From Xanthomonas hydrangeae (GTDB taxonomy: Bacteria; Pseudomonadota; Gammaproteobacteria; Xanthomonadales; Xanthomonadaceae), in assembly GCA_905142475.1 (NCBI GenBank), contig LR990730.1, positions 4,869,501 to 4,933,500 on the forward strand: a stretch of DNA of 64,000 bases. The letters are read 5' to 3'. Position numbers and translations under genes: made by a program. Numbering within the stretch: position 1 is the first letter of the stretch; each line of letters starts with the position of its first letter. A model generated the notes under the pieces. The model was given only the letters and a program-made list of their open reading frames with translations, was not told the origin of the DNA and made no database searches. Below, piece after piece: positions 18,937-27,866 of the stretch.

Positions 18937-19045
18937 GGTGCGGTGTCCTTGCCGCTTGCGGGACCGTGTGGCGGCATGGATGCCGCCACCGAGCCTACAC
19001 GGACGTACTTGCGGCGTGTCCCGCAAGCGGTGAGGGCACCGCGCC
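18937..19045. repeat. Nested palindromic repeat, type B
   Basis: Same plan as type A with different arms: GCCGCTTGCGGGAC on the left and GTCCCGCAAGCGG on the right, extended by GGTGCGGTG / CACCGCGCC, around an inner perfect stem GTGGCGGCAT-GG-ATGCCGCCAC (18968-18989). It shares the GGACGTACTTGCGGCGTG block with type A. A second copy is at 52331-52439. Confidence 0.8.
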
Positions 19046-19238
19046 CTCGACCAGCCAAGTTTCGGTGCATGGTTGCGAGCAGTGCGCGTTGCGCTGCGGT
19101 CTGATCGGCTCATTTCGATGCGAGCAACGTCACTGCCATTCCCGACATCACTCCACTTGTCAACCAAGGCGAGTGCTGCCAACACGTTGCCGCCACCGAT
19201 ACAGCGTTCAAGAGATTTTATCAGCCGCTCCAAGCGCG

Positions 19239-20183
19239 CTAACTCGTCCGCGTTGCGCGATCCAGCCAGCACGCCAGGCCCTGCGCGTTGAGTTCGATAT
19301 CGGTGGCCAGCAACTGCGCCACGCTCGCATCGTCCAGGCGGCAGCCGTGCAGGCGGGCGCGCTCCAGATACAGCTCACTCAACGCCGCCACCATGCAGCG
19401 ATGGCGGTCCGCACGCTGTGCGCAGCTCAGTGCAATGGCCGTCATCGCATGGATCTGCTCGATCAACGCCTGCGCCAACGGCCCCGGCGATGTGACGCGC
19501 CCGTAATGGGTCAGATACATCGCGGCCGGCGTCGTCTCCATCAGCCGCGCGATCGAGTGCAGCATCGCTTCCGGCTCGAACTGCACCGGCGAAGAGGTCG
19601 GCAGGATGAAGGCGCCCTGCGCGCTATCGAGCTGGCGATACGACAAGCCGAAGGTGTCGCCAGTGAACCAACTGCGGCTGCGCGCATCCCACACGCACAG
19701 ATGATGCCGCGCGTGCCCGGGCGTCTCGATCGTGCGCAGCGCGCGCTCGCCCAGCATCACGGTCTGCCCATCGGCTGCTTCCACCACCCGCTCGGCGGGC
19801 ACCGGCACGATGGCGCCATAACTGCGCGCCATTTCCGCCTCGCCATACACGGCGGTGGCTCCGGCAATCAGCCGGGTGGGATCGATCATGTGCGGCGCGC
19901 CGCGCGGATGCACCAGCACGCGCGCATTGGGCAGGTACTGCAGCAACGCGCCCGCGCCACCGGCGTGATCCAGATGCACATGGGTCAGGATCAACCACTC
20001 CACCTGCGCAGGCCTCAGCCCGGCGGAGTGCAACGCAGCCAGCATGTGCGGCACCGACAGCGAAGTGCCGCAATCGACAAAGGCGCCACGTTGCGCCTCG
20101 ACGATCAGGTACGCCGCATCGAACTGCACACCGCCAAAGCCGGTATCGATGGTCTGGATGCTGGAATCGGCCGTCGCTGTCAT
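19239..20183 (-). CDS. MBL-fold metallo-hydrolase
   Basis: A 314-residue cytosolic metallo-beta-lactamase-fold hydrolase. The metal motif HVHLDH occupies residues 68-73, with further ligands in 'TIETPGHARHHLC' and 'WFTGDTFG' and a final His in 'YLTHYGRV'. This is the glyoxalase-II-like binuclear-zinc pattern; the C-terminal ~80 residues are helical. Substrate unknown. ATG 20183 (MTATADSSIQ) was chosen over the upstream extension. Confidence 0.88.
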   Translation of the reverse strand: MTATADSSIQTIDTGFGGVQFDAAYLIVEAQRGAFVDCGTSLSVPHMLAALHSAGLRPAQVEWLILTHVHLDHAGGAGALLQYLPNARVLVHPRGAPHMIDPTRLIAGATAVYGEAEMARSYGAIVPVPAERVVEAADGQTVMLGERALRTIETPGHARHHLCVWDARSRSWFTGDTFGLSYRQLDSAQGAFILPTSSPVQFEPEAMLHSIARLMETTPAAMYLTHYGRVTSPGPLAQALIEQIHAMTAIALSCAQRADRHRCMVAALSELYLERARLHGCRLDDASVAQLLATDIELNAQGLACWLDRATRTS

Positions 20184-20383
20184 TCCCACACCATGCTTGC
20201 CCAGGAAACCGCAGTGTAGGCGCAAGGGCTTTGCGCTGGCTGTGTTCGCAGTTCCAGGCAGCGATGCATCAGTCGCCCGGACAGCGCTGCCGTCAGGCTG
20301 CGCTTATCGGAATTCGACCTGGCGCGGCCAGGCGATCACCTCGTACCGTCGGCCGTCAGCCGCGATGCATTGCTGCGCGCCGA

Positions 20384-21673
20384 TCACCCCTCGCGCAACA
20401 CACGCATCGCGGCAAGAATCACCTCCGCATCCACCTGCGCATGCACGCCCGGCAATTGCAGATCACTGGCCTGCTCGGCCTGTTTCAAGCGTGCAATCAA
20501 CTGACCCGCATCGCGTGGCGAGGCGAAGCCATCGCTCTGCAGCAGCAAGGCACCGGCGCCATCGGTCAACTTGAAATAGAACTGCCCGTCGCTCTCGCGG
20601 TATTGCTTGAACACCGGCGGTGCGACTTTTTCATCTGCGTCCACGGACGTCGTCGCGGCCTGACTGGAGAGATCGCGCAGACCCACTGCAGCGCGCAGCT
20701 CGGCCAGAAACGGCGTGGCATAGCGCGCGCGCAGACGTGCGCCACCGGCGCGCAGAATCGCCTCGATCTTCGCCGGCTCGGCCATCAGCGCCTCATAACG
20801 CGTGCGCAGCGGCGTAATTTCCTGGTCGATCCGCTCGAACAACTGCTGCTTGGCATCGCCCCAGCCGATGCCATCGGCAAAGGCCTGGGCAAAGGCAGCC
20901 GTTTCCTGCGGCGTGGCGAAGGCCTGATACAGCTGGAACAACGCCGAACCCTGCGTGTCCTTGGCTTCGCCGGGCGCGCGCGAATCGGTGAGGATGGAGA
21001 ACACCAGCTTGCGCAGTTCCTCGCGCGGGGCGAACAGCGGAATCGTATTGCCGTAACTCTTGCTCATCTTGCGGCCGTCCAGGCCTGGCAACGTGGACAC
21101 CTGCTCGTCGATCACCGCCTCGGGCAAGGTGAAAAAGTCGCGCCCATACACATGATTGAAGCGCTGGGCGAAATCGCGCGCCATCTCGATATGCTGGATC
21201 TGGTCGCGCCCCACCGGCACCTTGTGCGCGTTGAAGATCAGGATGTCCGCCGCCATCAGCACCGGGTACATGAACAAGCCGGCGCTCACGCCCGCGTCCT
21301 CGTCCTCGCCCTCGGCGCGGTTCTTGTCCACCGCCGCCTTGTAGGCATGCGCGCGGTTGAGGATGCCCTTGCCGGCCACGCAGGTGAGCAGCCACAGCAA
21401 CTCGGTGGTCTCCGGCACATCGGACTGGCGATAGAACCACACTGTTTCCGGGTCAAGCCCGCAGGCCAGCCAGCTGGCGGCGATTTCCAGGGTGGAGCGC
21501 TGCGTACGCGCCGGGTCCTGCGCCTTGATCAAGCTGTGCAGGTCGGCCAGGAAATAGAAGCTCTCCGCATCGGCGCCGGCGCTGGCCTGGATCGCCGGGC
21601 GGATCGCACCGACGTAATTGCCCAGGTGCGGGGTGCCGGAGGTGGTGATGCCGGTAAGGACGCGAGTGGTCAT
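20384..21673 (-). CDS. trpS: Tryptophanyl-tRNA synthetase
   Basis: A 429-residue class-I aminoacyl-tRNA synthetase charging tRNA-Trp. The HIGH-like motif 'GTPHLGNYVGAI' is at residues 13-24 and KMSKS is in 'GLDGRKMSKSYGN'. It is about 90 residues longer than E. coli TrpS; the extra C-terminal part (after 'IEAILRAGGARLRARYATPFL') includes a Gln/Lys-poor module seen in the long TrpRS form of Xanthomonadaceae. ATG 21673 (MTTRVLTGI) is the natural start. Confidence 0.95.
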   Translation of the reverse strand: MTTRVLTGITTSGTPHLGNYVGAIRPAIQASAGADAESFYFLADLHSLIKAQDPARTQRSTLEIAASWLACGLDPETVWFYRQSDVPETTELLWLLTCVAGKGILNRAHAYKAAVDKNRAEGEDEDAGVSAGLFMYPVLMAADILIFNAHKVPVGRDQIQHIEMARDFAQRFNHVYGRDFFTLPEAVIDEQVSTLPGLDGRKMSKSYGNTIPLFAPREELRKLVFSILTDSRAPGEAKDTQGSALFQLYQAFATPQETAAFAQAFADGIGWGDAKQQLFERIDQEITPLRTRYEALMAEPAKIEAILRAGGARLRARYATPFLAELRAAVGLRDLSSQAATTSVDADEKVAPPVFKQYRESDGQFYFKLTDGAGALLLQSDGFASPRDAGQLIARLKQAEQASDLQLPGVHAQVDAEVILAAMRVLREG

Positions 21674-21771
21674 CTGCAGGAAGGCCAGGAAGTCAGCGCA
21701 CAAGTTTAGCGGTTCCGTGCGCCGGACATGGACGCGCCGGTTTTGCATGCGTTATTCCTGGCCGCAGACGC

Positions 21772-21797
21772 AAAACGGGCCGCATCAGGCGGCCCGT
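21772..21797 (-). terminator. Rho-independent terminator after the CsbD gene
   Basis: On the minus strand a 9-bp stem ACGGGCCGC / GCGGCCCGT with a 5-nt loop is followed by TTTT. It lies 50 bp downstream of the CsbD-like gene stop and separates it from trpS. Confidence 0.8.
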
Positions 21798-21846
21798 CGT
21801 GTGCTGGTGTCGCTCACTTCATCGCGCGAGCGACCTTGCGGATGGC

Positions 21847-22056
21847 TCAGGTGTCGTCGCGCAGCGACTTTTCGAAAGCGCGCACTTCGGTCTGGGCGCG
21901 ATCGCGATCCCAGCCATAGCGCTCCTGAAGCTTGCCCTGCAGATACTCGGCGTTGCCTTCTGCGATCTTGAAATCGTCGTCGGTGAGGTCGCCCCACTTG
22001 GCCTGCGCCTTGCCTTTGAGCTGGGTCCACTTACCGGAAATGATGTCAGCGTTCAT
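21847..22056 (-). CDS. CsbD-like stress protein
   Basis: A 69-residue acidic, hydrophilic protein: '[28 protein letters not shown]', then '[17 protein letters not shown]' and a DUF883-free C-terminus. CsbD-like proteins are small, abundant general-stress proteins of unknown mechanism. Start ATG 22056 matches the conserved N-terminus; the next upstream codons are not family-like. Followed by a strong terminator. Confidence 0.9.
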   Translation of the reverse strand: MNADIISGKWTQLKGKAQAKWGDLTDDDFKIAEGNAEYLQGKLQERYGWDRDRAQTEVRAFEKSLRDDT

Positions 22057-22250
22057 GCGTTGACTCCGCTTGATGCGGCCGCGATTGACCGTGGCGTCAG
22101 ATTGCCGATGGACGCGTTCGCTGCAGATCAAAAACTGTCAAACCCGGACTCACCCCACTGAATGGTCGCTTACGCGTGCGATGCACGCGTGCATGTCGAT
22201 CTACGCAAAACTGGCGCGTCGAACGCAGCAGCTCCCAAAAACACAGGCGA

Positions 22251-22278
22251 AAAAAAACGGGCCTTGCGGCCCGTTTTT
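22251..22278. terminator. Bidirectional rho-independent terminator
   Basis: Stem CGGGCC-TTGC-GGCCCG flanked by seven A on one side and five T on the other. It ends the entericidin transcript on the minus strand. Confidence 0.85.
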
Positions 22279-22296
22279 CAGGCATGCAGCGCTAGA

Positions 22297-22431
22297 TCAC
22301 TTGCGCGCAGCGTCTTCCACTTTCTCGCCAGCGCCCTGCACGTCCTTGCCGGCACCTGCAACGGTGTTGCAACCCGCCAGCATACCGACCGAAAACACCG
22401 ACAGCACCAGCAGCATAATTGCACGCTTCAT
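22297..22431 (-). CDS. Entericidin-like small lipoprotein (copy 1)
   Basis: A 44-residue lipoprotein: N-terminal MKR, hydrophobic stretch, lipobox LAGC (Cys21), then 'NTVAGAGKDVQGAGEKVEDAARK'. This is the entericidin A/B pattern, tiny envelope lipoproteins linked to stress-induced lysis control. GGAG lies 7 nt before the ATG. It is followed by a strong terminator and preceded by a paralogue, so the two form a tandem pair. Confidence 0.88.
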   Translation of the reverse strand: MKRAIMLLVLSVFSVGMLAGCNTVAGAGKDVQGAGEKVEDAARK

Positions 22432-22509
22432 AACAAACTCCTTCATGGGTAAACGGCGACGTGCCGCAGATCAATCAATTCGAACAACAAGATCAAACAA
22501 AACCTGGAA

Positions 22510-22662
22510 TCAGCACTTACCGTCGCTGCAATTGTCGGCCTTCTTTTCGACCTTCTCACCTGCGCCCTGCATGTCCTTGCCGGCGCCGGCCATGGTGTTG
22601 CAGCCAGTCATCACGCCAGCCGAAAACAGGCCTAGCACCATCAGTGTCAGCAGTCGCTTCAT
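22510..22662 (-). CDS. Entericidin-like small lipoprotein (copy 2)
   Basis: A 50-residue paralogue of the neighbour: lipobox MTGC (Cys21), 'NTMAGAGKDMQGAGEKVEKKADNC', with a distinct Cys-containing tail (NCSDGKC) absent in copy 1. AGGAAG precedes the ATG. The pair may be transcribed together from upstream of 22662. Confidence 0.88.
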   Translation of the reverse strand: MKRLLTLMVLGLFSAGVMTGCNTMAGAGKDMQGAGEKVEKKADNCSDGKC

Positions 22663-22771
22663 CGGTCTTCCTCAGTTCTGCATTCGGTGCCAACGCACCG
22701 CGCTTGGCGCCAAATCTGACTGCGTGGCCGTGGATTTGATGTGAACGTGGTGCGCCGCGTTCAGCAATCGA

Positions 22772-23695
22772 TCAATCTCGCATCAGCGTGGACTTGCCGA
22801 ACAGGCTCTCCACCAGATCCACCGCCAGCTCGGCGGTCGCGTTGCGGTTGTCCAGCACCGGATTGAGTTCGACGATGTCCAGCGACCCCATACGCCCGGT
22901 GTCGGCAATCATCTCCATCACCAGCTGCGCCTCGCGGTAGTTGGGACCACCGGGAACGGTGGTGCCAACGCCCGGCGCGATGCTGGGGTCGAGGAAGTCC
23001 ACATCGAAGCTCACGTGCAGATGGGTGTCATCGCTCATGTCTGCCAGCGCGGCCTCCATGGTGCGCTTCATACCGGCCTCGTCGATGTAGCGCATGTCGT
23101 AGACATCGATGCGGTGCTGTTTGATCAGGCGTTTCTCCTCCGGGTCCACCGAGCGGATGCCGATCTGCCGCACCTGCTCGGGCAGCAGCGCCGGCGCGCT
23201 GCCGCTCAGATGGGTCAACGCCTGCGGGCCCAGCCCGCACAGGCAGGCTACCGGCATGCCGTGCACGTTGCCCGATGGCGTCACCTCGCTGGTATTGAAG
23301 TCAGAATGCGCATCCAGCCACAGCACCCGTAGCGCGCGCCCCTGTTCGCGGCAGTACTTGGCCACCGCCGTGATCGAACCGATGCCCAGGCAGTGGTCGC
23401 CGCCGAGCATGATCGGCATGCGCCCGGCGCACAATTCAGCGTAGCTGGCCTCCATCAGCGCCTGGTTCCAGGCCACCACTTCGTCCAGATGCCGGTAGCC
23501 GGCCTGCGGGGCCAGCCAGGGATTGCGCGGGCCATCCAGATTGCCCAGGTCGCGCACCTCCACCCCGCGGCCGATCAGGGCCTCCTGCAAGCCGGCGATG
23601 CGCAGCGCTTCAGGCCCCATGCGCGCGCCACGGTGGCCGGCGCCGATATCGGTGGGAACGCCAATCAGGGAAACCGGCAGGTACTGCGTCGCCAT
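22772..23695 (-). CDS. rocF: Arginase
   Basis: A 307-residue ureohydrolase converting arginine to ornithine and urea. Mn2+ ligand motifs are all present: 'GGDHCLGIGS', 'LWLDAHSDFNT', 'SFDVDFLDPSIAPG', and the N-terminal 'GVPTDIGAGHRGARMGPEALR' and C-terminal 'ELNPVLDNRNATAELAVDLVESLFG' match RocF arginase rather than agmatinase. ATG 23695 starts the conserved N-terminus. Stands alone, transcribed opposite to the roadblock operon. Confidence 0.93.
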   Translation of the reverse strand: MATQYLPVSLIGVPTDIGAGHRGARMGPEALRIAGLQEALIGRGVEVRDLGNLDGPRNPWLAPQAGYRHLDEVVAWNQALMEASYAELCAGRMPIMLGGDHCLGIGSITAVAKYCREQGRALRVLWLDAHSDFNTSEVTPSGNVHGMPVACLCGLGPQALTHLSGSAPALLPEQVRQIGIRSVDPEEKRLIKQHRIDVYDMRYIDEAGMKRTMEAALADMSDDTHLHVSFDVDFLDPSIAPGVGTTVPGGPNYREAQLVMEMIADTGRMGSLDIVELNPVLDNRNATAELAVDLVESLFGKSTLMRD

Positions 23696-24158
23696 GCATT
23701 GCTCCAGCATCGAGAAAGCGCTGAAGTCTAGTCGCCGGCCTGCGCACTGACGCGCGGCAGCGCAGCACGGCGCAAGGCCTGCGTCACCAATTACGCAATC
23801 GCATCTGCCACTGCAGCAATCCGAACAGCGGCCGATACCCCGTAGCGGGCAAGCGTCGGACGGGTGTGGATGGCATGCGCAAAGGCTGCGGTGTCAGCGT
23901 GATCCATCCCGGCCGGAGCATTACCGAACACCAGCCGCGTTCGCTTGTCAGCTGCGTAGAGAGGTTGATTGCTGCTTCACGTGACGTGGTTGGGCAGTTT
24001 GTGGCGCATCTGTGCTTTGCGGAATGCGCCTGCCTGCCCGCACAGTTAGACCATGGCTGGGGATGCCGATGTCATTGTCTGCCCGCCAGCGCGGGACCTC
24101 AGTGCCATCGACAGGTTTTTTCATCGCGCAGTGCGTTTTGTATAGGGGGGAGAAGTTC
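23696..24158. other. Divergent intergenic region
   Basis: About 460 bp between arginase and the roadblock operon, which are divergent, so it should carry both promoters. I see no further gene; a purine-rich GGGGGGAGAAG ribosome-binding stretch lies at 24145-24155. Confidence 0.5.
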
Positions 24159-24617
24159 ATGCCGCACAACGCCGTCAACCAGGTCGTCAAGGCTGCCGTG
24201 GGCGAGGTCGCGCGGGCGTCGCATCAGTACGACCTGCAGCGCATCGGCCGCGAGTTCGCGCAGACCATCGAGCGTGAGCCGGGCATCCGTTTGTTGATGC
24301 TGTCCACTGCCGACGGGCGCGCCATTACCGAGCAATCCAGTCTGGATGTCGACGGTCGCCGTCTGGCGGCGATGGCCAATTCGTTTCTGACCCTGGGCGA
24401 GACCCTGGCGCGCGAATCCAGTCTGAGCGAGGCCGATTACGCCACCGTCAGCACCCGTGGCGGCCAGCTGGTGCTGATCCGCATTCGCGCCGACAAGCCG
24501 CTGACGCTCACCGCAATTGGCGGCCCGCAGCTCAATGCCGCCGCACTGTTGTTCAACGCACGCGACTGCGCCGGCCGTCTGGCCAAGGCCATGGCCATGG
24601 CGCAGCCAGCGACCTGA
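24159..24617 (+). CDS. Roadblock/LC7-domain protein (first)
   Basis: A 152-residue protein whose residues ~28-125 match the roadblock/LC7 fold: 'IEREPGIRLLMLSTADGRAITEQS...RRLAAMANSFLTLGETLARE', with the 'RGGQLVLIRI' strand. Roadblock proteins of the MglB type bind small Ras-like GTPases and act as GTPase-activating or scaffold proteins. A strong Shine-Dalgarno precedes ATG 24159. It heads a unit with a second roadblock protein, a protein of unknown fold and a small GTPase. Confidence 0.85.
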   Translation: MPHNAVNQVVKAAVGEVARASHQYDLQRIGREFAQTIEREPGIRLLMLSTADGRAITEQSSLDVDGRRLAAMANSFLTLGETLARESSLSEADYATVSTRGGQLVLIRIRADKPLTLTAIGGPQLNAAALLFNARDCAGRLAKAMAMAQPAT

Positions 24618-24680
24618 GGCTTGGCATTGTTCGTGCTTGCCTTTCGTGCACTCATTACTCACCGCTTGTAAGGACATCCC

Positions 24681-25040
24681 GTGGCACAACTCAATCTGGA
24701 ACATCTGCATTCAATCGCCGGTTTCGTCGGCGCCGCGCTGGTCGATAGCGACAGCGGCATGGCACTGGGCATGACCGGCGGCACCGATCTCAACCTGGAA
24801 TTGGCCGCCGCCGGCAATACCGAAGTGGTGCGCGCCAAGCGTCGCATCGCCGAGCAGCTCGGTCTGAACGACACGATCGAAGACATCCTGATCACCCTGG
24901 CCCGTCAGTACCACCTGCTGCGTCCGCTGGAGAGCAACGGCACGCTGTTCTTGTACGTCGTGCTGGACCGCGCCAAGGCCAATCTGGCGATGGCCCGTCA
25001 CGAGCTCAAGGCGTTCGAAAAGACCCTCGACTTCGGTTGA
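24681..25040 (+). CDS. Roadblock/LC7-domain protein (second)
   Basis: A 119-residue roadblock-fold protein ('HLHSIAGFVGAALVDSDSGMALGMTGGTDLNLELAAAGNTEVVRAKRR...EDILITLARQYHLLRPL', 'GTLFLYVVLDRAKANLAMARHEL'). It differs in sequence from the first and lacks its tail. Start is GTG 24681 with TAAGGA upstream. Probably partner or GAP of the GTPase at 26048; a heterodimer of the two roadblock proteins is possible. Confidence 0.85.
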   Translation: MAQLNLEHLHSIAGFVGAALVDSDSGMALGMTGGTDLNLELAAAGNTEVVRAKRRIAEQLGLNDTIEDILITLARQYHLLRPLESNGTLFLYVVLDRAKANLAMARHELKAFEKTLDFG

Positions 25041-25075
25041 TGCCAACCTGGCGGCGCACGCGCGTCGCCTGTCCG

Positions 25076-25099
25076 GCCTGCCGGTCTGCACCGGCAGGC
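25076..25099 (+). other. Perfect 10-bp stem-loop inside the roadblock operon
   Basis: GCCTGCCGGT-CTGC-ACCGGCAGGC lies between the second roadblock gene and the third gene. No T-tract follows, so it is more likely an mRNA-processing, stabilising or attenuating hairpin that sets unequal expression of the operon halves. Confidence 0.6.
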
Positions 25100-25133
25100 G
25101 TCGCACTCCAACGCGCCGATGCGGCGCCATGTC

Positions 25134-26051
25134 ATGACCATACCCATTCACGCCCTGCGGGTCGCTACGGCCGGCCTGGACCTGCTGCACACCACGCGCC
25201 TGAAACTGGCGTGCTCGCTGCTGCTGGCCGAGCGCGTCGACGTGCAATTGGGGCAATGGCCGCAACACGCGGCCGACGTGGTGGTACTGGGTCTGGAAAG
25301 CGCCGACGGCCTGGCCGCATGGCAGGCGCTGCAAGGCCAGCCGATGCGCGTGCTGGTGGTGTCGCGGACACCGGTCGCCGGCGCATGGATCAAGCACGGC
25401 GCCACCGTGCGCGAACTCAACGAACACCTGCGTCTGCTGCTGTCCTCGCCGCATACCGTGCAGATCGCCGAACCGGCGCTGCTGATCCGCCATTGCCGCG
25501 GTGAATTCGGCAACGCTGCAGTGCTGCTACGCCACGCGCAGCTGCACGTCCGTGTAGATCCGGCCAATGCCTGCGTGCAACTTGCACCCGGCCTGCCGTT
25601 GTCCGACTTGGTCGCCGCACTGGATCGCCCCGGTTGGCAGGTCGCACCGGACACAACCGATGCAGCACTGACGCAACGCATCTCATTCGAAGCGCTGTAT
25701 TTCGCCCTGCCCGAGCATCTGCGCCCCGCGCTGCCGGCGGTGGAACCCAGCCATGCGCTGCAGCTGCGCCAATGGCCGGAGCTGAATGCCGAAACCAGCT
25801 CGCCGGCACAGTTGCTCGCCATCGCCCACCTGCACGCGCGTCCGTGGCGCGCGCAGGCGCTGGCCAACGCTTGCAAGCTGCCGCTGCAAACGGTGGAATG
25901 CCTGTTCGCCGCTGCACTTGCCAGTGGCCTTGCCCAGACTGCGGAGATTGCCGTGCCTGCAACGCAGCCTCGTCCGGACAGCAGCAACTCCCGGTTCTTC
26001 TCCTGGGTCGCACGTCGGTTTGGCCTCTCTCTCTTTCAGGCGCAGTCATGA
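25134..26051 (+). CDS. Protein of unknown function in the roadblock/GTPase operon
   Basis: A 305-residue protein. The first ~115 residues look like a degenerate receiver-type alpha/beta domain: 'RLKLACSLLLAERVDVQLGQWPQHAADVVVLGLESADG' and 'MRVLVVSRTPVAGAW', but no phospho-accepting Asp in the usual 'D-x-x-MP' context. The C-terminal half ends in a helical region with 'SPAQLLAIAHLHARPWRAQALANACKLPLQTVECLFAAALASGL' that resembles a winged-helix/DprA-like or DUF4388-like module. It overlaps the GTPase gene by 4 bp (ATGA), so the products are made together. Function unknown; I name no family. Confidence 0.75.
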   Translation: MTIPIHALRVATAGLDLLHTTRLKLACSLLLAERVDVQLGQWPQHAADVVVLGLESADGLAAWQALQGQPMRVLVVSRTPVAGAWIKHGATVRELNEHLRLLLSSPHTVQIAEPALLIRHCRGEFGNAAVLLRHAQLHVRVDPANACVQLAPGLPLSDLVAALDRPGWQVAPDTTDAALTQRISFEALYFALPEHLRPALPAVEPSHALQLRQWPELNAETSSPAQLLAIAHLHARPWRAQALANACKLPLQTVECLFAAALASGLAQTAEIAVPATQPRPDSSNSRFFSWVARRFGLSLFQAQS

Positions 26052-26590
26052 GTCTTCCGGCCAACAAACTGGTGTTCGTTGGCGGCATGGGCGCCGGCAA
26101 GACCACCGCCGTGCGCGCCATCTCCGACGTGGAGCCGGTCAGCACCGAGATGCCGCTCAGCCAGGATGCCTACGGCGACAAGACCTACACCACGGTCGCG
26201 CTGGACTACAGCTCGATCGAACTGGAAGACGGCGAGTTGCTGCACGTCTATGGCGTGCCCGGGCAGAAATACCTGGATTTCATGTGGCCGCTGGTGTGCG
26301 ACGGCGCGTTGGGCGTGATCGTGCTGGTCAGCGCACGCGATCCGCAGATGCGCGATGCCACCGTGGCCCTGCTGCGCGAGTTTTCGCAGATCGCACCTGC
26401 GGCAAGCCTGGCGGTGGGCATCACCATGACCGACGAAATGCAGGACTTTTTGCTGCCGCCGTTCCGCGACGCGCTGGTGGCCGAAGGCTTCCGCATCCCG
26501 GTCATGCGCGTGGACGCGCGCTCGGCCACCCAGATCACGTTCCTGGTGAAGTCGCTGCTGTCCTATCGCTACACCTCGGCGACCAGCTGA
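26048..26590 (+). CDS. Small Ras-like GTPase (MglA/Rab-like)
   Basis: A 180-residue single-domain GTPase. The P-loop is GGMGAGKTT (residues 12-20); the switch-II region reads 'LHVYGVPGQKYLDFMWPL', where the usual D-x-x-G Asp is replaced (VPGQ); the guanine-base motif is divergent ('GITMTDEM' in place of N/TKxD). This is the pattern of prokaryotic Srp/CvnD or Gtr-like GTPases that operate with roadblock proteins. It is translationally coupled to the upstream gene. Expected role: a polarity or signalling switch, possibly for pili or secretion. Confidence 0.82.
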   Translation: MSLPANKLVFVGGMGAGKTTAVRAISDVEPVSTEMPLSQDAYGDKTYTTVALDYSSIELEDGELLHVYGVPGQKYLDFMWPLVCDGALGVIVLVSARDPQMRDATVALLREFSQIAPAASLAVGITMTDEMQDFLLPPFRDALVAEGFRIPVMRVDARSATQITFLVKSLLSYRYTSATS

Positions 26591-27096
26591 GCGGCCGCGC
26601 GCATGGCGCATGCCGACGTGGTCGGCGAACGAGCAAAACAAGGAATCCGGTCACGACGGTGCCTGATCGGGCGTCACGCGGGGGATGCCGCCTCTAGGGT
26701 GGCGGCGACGCGTCCATCTTCCTTGATGCCAGACACGCGACGCGAACGTCATACATTCGAGCGCTTTGCCTGACTTGTTCAGTATGGCGCGCGATCAATA
26801 ACCAGGGCATCGGGACGTTCCCGACATCGCACAGGACATACCGGTCATACGGCATAAGCAATAGCGCAGCCGGTCGCGCCTGCAACCGGCGATCGTGATG
26901 CGATTGTCGCGCGCGCCCGGCACTGCGTTGCACAGACTCTCGTCAAGCTATCTCGCACAGGCATCGACGCGCGGCAGCGGCGGTGCCATCGGTGACGCGC
27001 AGCGGAGACCCGATACGCCGGGATCGGCAACTGCAGGGCGCCTTCCACGCCGATGCCAGGTGCTGATCCAGCACCACGATCGGATAAAGTAGCGCG
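26591..27096. other. Intergenic gap before the thymidylate kinase
   Basis: About 500 bp with no gene I can support. A short GCCGCC / GGCGGC inverted repeat near 26690-26707 could end the GTPase operon but has no T-tract. Confidence 0.5.
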
Positions 27097-27774
27097 ATGA
27101 CAATCGAACTGAAGCCCGGCGGTCTGCTGATCGCGATCGAAGGCATCGACGGCGCCGGCAAGACCACCCTCGCCCGCAGCCTGGCCACCACGCTGGAAGC
27201 GGCCGGCGCGCGCGTCGTGCTGAGCAAGGAGCCGACCAATGGACCCTGGGGCACCCAGCTGCGCCAGTCCGCCGCCACCGGCCGCCTCAGCGCCGACGAA
27301 GAAGCCGAGCTGCTGATCCGCGACCGCCACGAACACGTGGACACCCTGATCGCGCCGGCGCTGGCACGCGGCGACATCGTGATCCTGGACCGCTATTTCC
27401 CCTCGATGGTCGCCTACCAGGGCGCCGCCGGCCTGCCGCTGGACGATCTGCTGGAGCGCAACGCCTTCGCGCCACGCCCGGACGTGCTGCTGCTGCTCGA
27501 CCTGCCCCCGCCCACCGGCCTGGCGCGTATCCGCGCCCGCGGCGATGCACCCAATCACTTCGAAACACAGGACAACCTGGAACGCTGCCGCAGCATCTTT
27601 GCCCAGCTGCAGTTGCCGGGGAAGCACGTCGTGGACGCCAGCGCCGATGCGGACAGCGTGCTCCGCCAGGCCCACGCCATCGTCGTTGCCGCTCTGGCCG
27701 AACGCCTGCGCGTCGACGCCACCGATGCCGACCAGGCCACGCTGGAACTGCTGTCGGCCGGTCGCCCGGCCTGA
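27097..27774 (+). CDS. Thymidylate kinase-like deoxynucleotide kinase
   Basis: A 225-residue P-loop kinase: Walker A '[17 protein letters not shown]' (residues ~12-28), '[14 protein letters not shown]', the DRY motif '[16 protein letters not shown]', and a LID with '[13 protein letters not shown]'. This matches dTMP kinase (dTMP to dTDP), but the spacing around the LID and the C-terminus differ from typical Tmk, and Xanthomonads usually carry a separate tmk near holB, so a broader deoxynucleoside-kinase role is possible. ATG 27097. Confidence 0.82.
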   Translation: MTIELKPGGLLIAIEGIDGAGKTTLARSLATTLEAAGARVVLSKEPTNGPWGTQLRQSAATGRLSADEEAELLIRDRHEHVDTLIAPALARGDIVILDRYFPSMVAYQGAAGLPLDDLLERNAFAPRPDVLLLLDLPPPTGLARIRARGDAPNHFETQDNLERCRSIFAQLQLPGKHVVDASADADSVLRQAHAIVVAALAERLRVDATDADQATLELLSAGRPA

Positions 27775-27866
27775 GTCGCTGCGCGTCCTGCGCGCAGGCA
27801 ACAGCAACTGGCGCGCTGCGATTGGCGGGCTGCGGACAGATAGCTGTTTTCGGCCGATCACACCGG

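Larger units (their letters stand above)
18211..19238. other. Long intergenic region with three palindromic repeats
   Basis: About 1 kb without a believable gene. It holds two type A copies (18485-18593, 18706-18810) and one type B copy (18937-19045). Open frames here are formed by the repeats themselves and are discounted. Confidence 0.7.
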
